DNA of 64,000 nucleotides, from contig NZ_CP036343.1 of the NCBI RefSeq assembly GCF_007746795.1, positions 5,059,357 to 5,123,356 of the forward strand. The letters are read 5' to 3'. Made by a program: the position numbers and the translations under genes. Positions 59,266 through 64,000 of this stretch are shown piece by piece. Each line of letters starts with the position of its first letter. Position 1 is the stretch's first letter. This stretch comes from Gimesia algae (lineage in GTDB: Bacteria > Planctomycetota > Planctomycetia > Planctomycetales > Planctomycetaceae). Below the pieces are notes generated by a model. That model saw only the letters and a list, made by a program, of their open reading frames with translations, was not told the origin of the DNA and searched no databases.

Positions 59266-62200
59266 ATGCGAAATATTCTTATCGCGCTCATCATCATACC
59301 CGGAATTATTATCACCGGTTTGCTCCCGGCCGCCGAAAAGAAAACCGAGCTGCCAGCCGACCATGCCAGACGCATGCAGCAGGGACTGGACCTCTTCAAA
59401 AAAGAAGTCCGCCCCCTGCTTGTTGCCAAATGTCTGAAATGTCATGGAGGAAAATCGGTGAAGGGTGACTTTGATCTCTCCAGCCGTAAGAAGCTGCTTG
59501 AAAGCGGCATGATCGATAAAACGTCGAAAGACAGCTATCTGCTGGCGCTGGTCGAACACCGTGAAGAACCCTATATGCCTCTCAAGGAACCGAAACTCTC
59601 CGCAAAAGAAATTGCCAGCCTGACGAAGTGGATCGATCTGGGTGCCCCTTTCGACAAACCACTGGCGACATCGGAAACGGCAGAGGAAGGAGCCATGCAG
59701 GTCACCAGTGACGACCGCAAATTCTGGTCGTTTCAGCCACTGCATCAACCTGCTGTTCCGCAGGTGAAACAAAATGAGTGGGCTCACAATGACATCGACC
59801 AGTTCATTCTCGCGGAACAACAGAAAAAAGGGCTGACTCCCAATGACGAAGTCAGTAAACGCGTCTATATCCGCCGTGCTTATTTCGACCTGATCGGCCT
59901 GCCCCCCACACCGGCTGAGATCGACGAATTCCTGGCAGACCAGTCCCCCGATGCCTACGATAAATTGATCGACCGCCTGCTGGACAGCCCGCATTACGGC
60001 GAACGCTGGGCCCGTCACTGGCTCGACATCGCCCGCTTCGCAGAGAGTCATGGCTTCGAGCACGATTACGACCGCAACTATGCTTACCACTATCGTGATT
60101 TTGTCATCAAAGCCTTAAACCAGGACATGCCTTACGATCAATTCGTGAAATGGCAGTTGGCCGGTGATGAACTTGAACCAGACAATCCGCTGGCGCTCAT
60201 GGCGACCGGCTTTCTGGGCGCGGGCGTCTTCCCAACCCAGATTACCGCCAACGAAGTCGAACGCACACGCTATGATGCACTGGACGATATGCTCAACACA
60301 ACCAGCCTGGCCATGTTGGGTTTGAGTGTCGGCTGTGCGCGCTGCCATGATCATAAATTCGACCCCATACCCAGTAATGATTATTATCGGATGCTTTCTA
60401 CATTTACGACGACCGTGCGAACGGAAATCGAACTTGATCTGGATCCTGAAAAATACAAAAAAGAAAAAGCAGACTTCGATCGGGCGCACGCACCGCTGGT
60501 GAAAACTTTGCAGAAATATGAAACATCATCCGTCGATCCTGCCTTCGAGAAATGGCTTCATTCAGGCAAAGCCGCAACGGTTCCCCTTGAGGAATGGATT
60601 GTCCCCGAAGTCATCGGCCATACCTCGAAAGGCAAAGCCCGCTTTGAAAAACTGGACGATGGTTCCGTCCTCGTCAGCGGTCCGAATATCAATCAGGACA
60701 ATTACACATTCACATTACGCACCAGCGTGAATCCCATTCGATCCATTCGCCTGGAAGCTCTCTCCCATCGATCTCTACCTAAACAGGGACCGGGTCGTGC
60801 GGTCAACGGAAACTTCTCTCTGACCACTTTCAAAGTCAAAGCCAAATCCATTGAGGATAAAAAAGCAGCCGCGAAAGATCTTAAACTGACGAACGCGCGC
60901 GCGACGCATGAACAAAATCAGACTACGCTTTCTGCCGCCAGTGCTATCGACGGTCAATATGGATCAGGCTGGGCCGTCGACCTGGGGGGCATCGGCAAAG
61001 ACCAGGCGATCACCTTTGATCTGGATCCCCCCCTGGAACAGGCAGGGGAAACCGAACTGACCATCAGTATGTCCTTCACAAACAATGTGAATCACAGCAT
61101 CGGTCGCCCCCGATTTTCGGTCAGCAGCACCACAGCCTCTGCAGTGAAAACCGGTGGTGGAAGTCCCGAAGCCCTTTCACAGGCCCTGCAACTCGTTCAG
61201 GAAGGAAAACCGGAATCCCTGTCTGCTGCTCAGAAAGAAATTTTGCAACGTCAGTTTGAACAGCTGGACTCTCAGTGGGTTGCTCTGAAAGAAAAAGTCG
61301 AAGCACATCTGAAAACCGAGCCACAACCGGCTCTAACCAAAGTCATGATCTGCAGTGAAGGTCCGGAGATCAAACCGGTTCGGCATCATACTCAAGGTAA
61401 AGACTTCTTCGAAGAAACCTTCTATCTCACGCGAGGAGACACGGATCAGAAAGGCAAAGTCGCCAACCAGGGATTTCTGCAAGTCCTGATGCGTACCCCA
61501 AAAAAAGAAGAGTCCTGGATCGAAGCGCCTCCCGAATCGGCTTCCACATCCTACCGCCGTACATCGCTGGCAAACTGGATGACCGATACACAACAGGGCG
61601 CAGGTGCTCTACTGGCACGCGTGATGGCCAATCGACTCTGGCAACACCATATCGGCACGGGAATCGTCGCCACCCCCAACGACTTTGGCCTGCAGGGAGA
61701 ACGCCCCACTCATCCTGAGCTGCTCGAATATCTGGCAAATCAGCTCATCAAATATAACTGGCAGTTAAAACCACTGCATAAAGAAATCATGCTGAGTGCC
61801 ACTTATCGTCAGTCAACGGGTTTCGATCAGGACAACGCAAAACGTGATCCGGAGAATCAACTCTACTGGCGGCGTTCTCCCCAACGACTGGAAGGGGAAG
61901 TCATCCGCGATGCAATTCTCTATCTCGGTGATCAACTGGACCCGACCATGTATGGCCCCGGATCCCTGCAGCAGGATAACCAGCGCCGCAGCATCTATTT
62001 CAAAATCAAACGCAGCCAGCTGATCCCGATGATGCAGCTGTTTGATGCCCCCGAAGCACTGGTCAGTATCGGACAGCGTTCCAGCACCACGATTGCACCG
62101 CAAGCCTTACTGTTTATGAACGCTGATTTCATCAGAAAAAGTGCTGGTTCATTTGCAGCACGTCTTTTGAAAGAACATCCGGAGTCCCTCGAAACAAACA

Positions 62201-62388
62201 TTCAGAATGCCTACCAGATCGCCTTGGGTCGAAATCCAACAGACAACGAAACTGCTATTTCTCTCGCATTCATTCGACAGCATCAGACCTCCTATCAGGC
62301 AGAGAAAAAACAGAACGCCACATTGTTGGCATTAACTGATTTCACGCACGCGTTACTCAGCACCAACGAATTTATCTACCCGAATTAA
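59266..62388 (+). CDS. Planctomycete cytochrome/PSD1 protein (PSCyt1, DUF1549, DUF1553)
   Basis: A 1040-residue exported protein starting MRNILIALIIIPGIIITGLLPAAEKK at the ATG at 59266 (CGAGG upstream). Residues ~45-120 form the PSCyt1 cytochrome-like domain with a CxxCH heme site (CLKCH, Cys55/Cys58/His59). DUF1549 follows (about 165-400; NDIDQFILAEQQKKGLTPNDEVSK, HYGERWARHWLDIARFAESHG), including the characteristic GCARCHDHKFDPI. The C-terminal DUF1553 is at about 765-1020 (LARVMANRLWQHHIGTGIVATPNDFGLQG). A carbohydrate-binding-like insert sits between them. Such proteins occur with DUF1501 in planctomycetes and are thought to be secreted; function unknown. Confidence 0.93.
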   Translation: MRNILIALIIIPGIIITGLLPAAEKKTELPADHARRMQQGLDLFKKEVRPLLVAKCLKCHGGKSVKGDFDLSSRKKLLESGMIDKTSKDSYLLALVEHREEPYMPLKEPKLSAKEIASLTKWIDLGAPFDKPLATSETAEEGAMQVTSDDRKFWSFQPLHQPAVPQVKQNEWAHNDIDQFILAEQQKKGLTPNDEVSKRVYIRRAYFDLIGLPPTPAEIDEFLADQSPDAYDKLIDRLLDSPHYGERWARHWLDIARFAESHGFEHDYDRNYAYHYRDFVIKALNQDMPYDQFVKWQLAGDELEPDNPLALMATGFLGAGVFPTQITANEVERTRYDALDDMLNTTSLAMLGLSVGCARCHDHKFDPIPSNDYYRMLSTFTTTVRTEIELDLDPEKYKKEKADFDRAHAPLVKTLQKYETSSVDPAFEKWLHSGKAATVPLEEWIVPEVIGHTSKGKARFEKLDDGSVLVSGPNINQDNYTFTLRTSVNPIRSIRLEALSHRSLPKQGPGRAVNGNFSLTTFKVKAKSIEDKKAAAKDLKLTNARATHEQNQTTLSAASAIDGQYGSGWAVDLGGIGKDQAITFDLDPPLEQAGETELTISMSFTNNVNHSIGRPRFSVSSTTASAVKTGGGSPEALSQALQLVQEGKPESLSAAQKEILQRQFEQLDSQWVALKEKVEAHLKTEPQPALTKVMICSEGPEIKPVRHHTQGKDFFEETFYLTRGDTDQKGKVANQGFLQVLMRTPKKEESWIEAPPESASTSYRRTSLANWMTDTQQGAGALLARVMANRLWQHHIGTGIVATPNDFGLQGERPTHPELLEYLANQLIKYNWQLKPLHKEIMLSATYRQSTGFDQDNAKRDPENQLYWRRSPQRLEGEVIRDAILYLGDQLDPTMYGPGSLQQDNQRRSIYFKIKRSQLIPMMQLFDAPEALVSIGQRSSTTIAPQALLFMNADFIRKSAGSFAARLLKEHPESLETNIQNAYQIALGRNPTDNETAISLAFIRQHQTSYQAEKKQNATLLALTDFTHALLSTNEFIYPN

Positions 62389-62455
62389 AATTGAGAAGCA
62401 CACAACGACATAAGAAACCGTTTTTAAAACGTATTTCATATTGAGAGGTTTTCAG

Positions 62456-63943
62456 ATGAAACCATCATCCAGCGAATTACCGACGATCTCACTGAACCAG
62501 TTACTGGCACGACGACAGTTACTCAAGCGCGCGGGCAGCGGTCTGGGGACGCTCGGGTTGCTCAGTCTCCTCCAGCAAGAGGGTGTCCTGGAACAGTCCG
62601 CAGCGGCCCCTTCGATTCAGGCCACCAATCCCCTGGCTCCCAAGCCAACACACTTCCCGGCCAAAGCCAAAGCAGTGATCTGGCTGTTTATCAACGGTGG
62701 TCCCAGTCAGGTCGACACCTGGGATTATAAACCCGAACTGGAAAAACGAGACGGGGTGGCGTTGGAAGGCTTCGACAACAAAACCGGCTTCTTCCAGAAT
62801 TCGGTCGGCCCGTTGATGAAGAGTCCCTTCAAATTCAAACAATATGGTGAATCCGGAAAATGGGTTTCCGAAATTTTCCCGAATATGGCACAACACGTCG
62901 ACAAGATGGCCTTCATTCACTCAGGCCATACAGAATCGAACAATCACAGTCCGGCCCTGTTTATGATGAACAGCGGCCTGCCTAAAATGGGATATCCCTG
63001 TGTCGGTTCCTGGGTGACCTATGGACTCGGTTCTGAAAGCAACAGCCTGCCGGCATTTGTTGTGATGTCCGACCCACTGGGACGTGGCCTGCCTAAAGGA
63101 CAGAGTCTGAACTGGGGTGCCGGCTTTCTGCCCAGCGTCTATCAGGGAACGTATTTGCGTCCTACAGGTGAGCCGATAGATAACTTGCAGCCTCCCGCTG
63201 TCCTCACCGAAAAAGGGCGACAACGTTCTCAGTTGGATCTGCTGAAATCGCTCAATCGCCAGCATCTGCAGCAGAATGATAGTGACCAGGAACTGGCAGC
63301 ACGCATTGAAAGCTTCGAACTGGCTTATCGAATGCAGAGCGCCGCCCCTGAAGCCCTTGATATCGCCCAGGAACCTAAACATCTCCAGGAACAGTATGGT
63401 ATTGGCAATAAGAAGTGCGAGCATTTTGCCAAACAGTGCCTGATCGCGAGACGTATGGTCGAACGGGGCACCCGCTTCGTACAGATCTACTCAGGCGGTA
63501 TGGAGAACCAGCGCAGCTGGGATGGCCACTCGGATATCAAAGGCAACCATAGTGGCTTCGCTGAAGAGACCGACCAGCCGATTGCCGCATTACTGGCTGA
63601 CCTGGAAGCGCGGGGCCTGCTCAACGAAACTTTGGTGATCTGGGGTGGTGAATTCGGACGGCTGCCGATCGCCCAGAAAGGCGCCACTCCGGGACGCGAT
63701 CACAATCCGCACGCTTTCACCACCTGGCTGGCAGGTGGCGGTGTCAAAGCGGGAACCAGCTACGGTGCCACGGATGAAATCGGCTTCAAAGCAGCAGAAA
63801 ATAAAGTACATGTAAATGATCTGCACGCGACCATCCTCAGACTGCTGGGCATGGATCATGAAAAACTGACTTATCTCTACAGCGGACGGCGATTCCGGCT
63901 GACAGATGTAGGCGGTCATGTGATCAACGAGATCATAGCGTAA
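62456..63943 (+). CDS. DUF1501 family protein with Tat-like signal
   Basis: A 495-residue DUF1501 protein from the ATG at 62456 (GAGAGG upstream). The N-terminus LLARRQLLKRAGSGLGTLGLLSLL has an RRQLLK-type twin-arginine motif, so it is probably Tat exported. AKAVIWLFINGGPSQVDTWDYKPEL is the family signature near residues 70-95; LVIWGGEFGRLPIAQKGATPGRDHNPHAFTTWLAGGGVK, with metal-type His and Asp, lies near 400-440. It follows the PSCyt1/DUF1553 gene, the usual pairing in planctomycetes. This is the longer DUF1501 type, unlike the 403-residue protein at the left end. Confidence 0.92.
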   Translation: MKPSSSELPTISLNQLLARRQLLKRAGSGLGTLGLLSLLQQEGVLEQSAAAPSIQATNPLAPKPTHFPAKAKAVIWLFINGGPSQVDTWDYKPELEKRDGVALEGFDNKTGFFQNSVGPLMKSPFKFKQYGESGKWVSEIFPNMAQHVDKMAFIHSGHTESNNHSPALFMMNSGLPKMGYPCVGSWVTYGLGSESNSLPAFVVMSDPLGRGLPKGQSLNWGAGFLPSVYQGTYLRPTGEPIDNLQPPAVLTEKGRQRSQLDLLKSLNRQHLQQNDSDQELAARIESFELAYRMQSAAPEALDIAQEPKHLQEQYGIGNKKCEHFAKQCLIARRMVERGTRFVQIYSGGMENQRSWDGHSDIKGNHSGFAEETDQPIAALLADLEARGLLNETLVIWGGEFGRLPIAQKGATPGRDHNPHAFTTWLAGGGVKAGTSYGATDEIGFKAAENKVHVNDLHATILRLLGMDHEKLTYLYSGRRFRLTDVGGHVINEIIA

Positions 63944-64000
63944 GACTATTTCTTCACAAAAATCATTCAACATTAAGACATCGATTCGGTCGCCTTAAAT

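Overview
The window most resembles a chromosome segment of a planctomycete, probably Gimesia-like, with moderate base composition. The basis is family content: two DUF1501 proteins, a DUF1800 protein, a PSCyt1/DUF1549/DUF1553 'planctomycete cytochrome' protein, an ECF sigma factor coupled to a FecR/LamG protein, two BlaI/M56 regulator-protease pairs, and many secreted beta-propeller and jelly-roll proteins. The genus is inference. I saw no rRNA, tRNA, CRISPR array, transposase or phage gene.

Layout. 1-3.7 kb: end of a carboxypeptidase-regulatory-like protein, then DUF1800 and DUF1501. 3.9-5.2 kb: class II amidotransferase and DUF1697 protein. 5.3-13.2 kb: two BlaI-type repressor/M56 protease modules around a secreted helical-barrel-like protein; each repressor has a promoter with dyads. 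13.2-18.7 kb: a minus-strand operon of a beta-propeller and two paralogous TlpA thioredoxins, a plus-strand FG-GAP/DsbD-N-like lipoprotein pair, and a hypothetical gene whose start abuts three tandem copies of a 92-bp palindromic repeat. 19.3-33.6 kb: EF-hand protein, a possible structured RNA, aromatic-type FAD monooxygenase with a DUF1990 protein, paralogous membrane proteins, DUF899 with a CPVC membrane protein, SMI1-like protein, a putative glycoside hydrolase, acyltransferase, phosphoesterase and small membrane proteins. 33.9-41.1 kb: Ntn hydrolase, LVIVD propeller, DUF1853, PAP2 phosphatase and other secreted proteins. 41.3-48.0 kb: an RND efflux set (adaptor, permease, outer-membrane factor) in which the permease has an extra central segment and the adaptor a histidine-rich insert. 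49.2-51.2 kb: FxsA and a PQQ-like propeller. 51.2-56.6 kb: a compact cluster of ketosynthase, acyl carrier protein, two CrtI-like FAD oxidoreductases and a FabZ-like dehydratase. 57-64 kb: ECF sigma, FecR/LamG, PSCyt1/DUF1553 and DUF1501 genes, probably one expression unit.

Main points of interest: the dispersed 92-bp palindromic repeat (five copies at three loci, one providing the stop codon of a BlaI-type gene); the dedicated fatty-acid/polyene-like cluster, reminiscent of ladderane-type clusters; the RND permease whose inter-half linker looks duplicated with two extra hydrophobic segments; and the M56 variants, one carrying a domain also found as a separate downstream gene and the other ending in a thioredoxin-like fold without its cysteines. 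Family assignments come from reading protein sequences without a database search. Start sites were moved to internal ATGs where a Shine-Dalgarno sequence or signal peptide favoured them.
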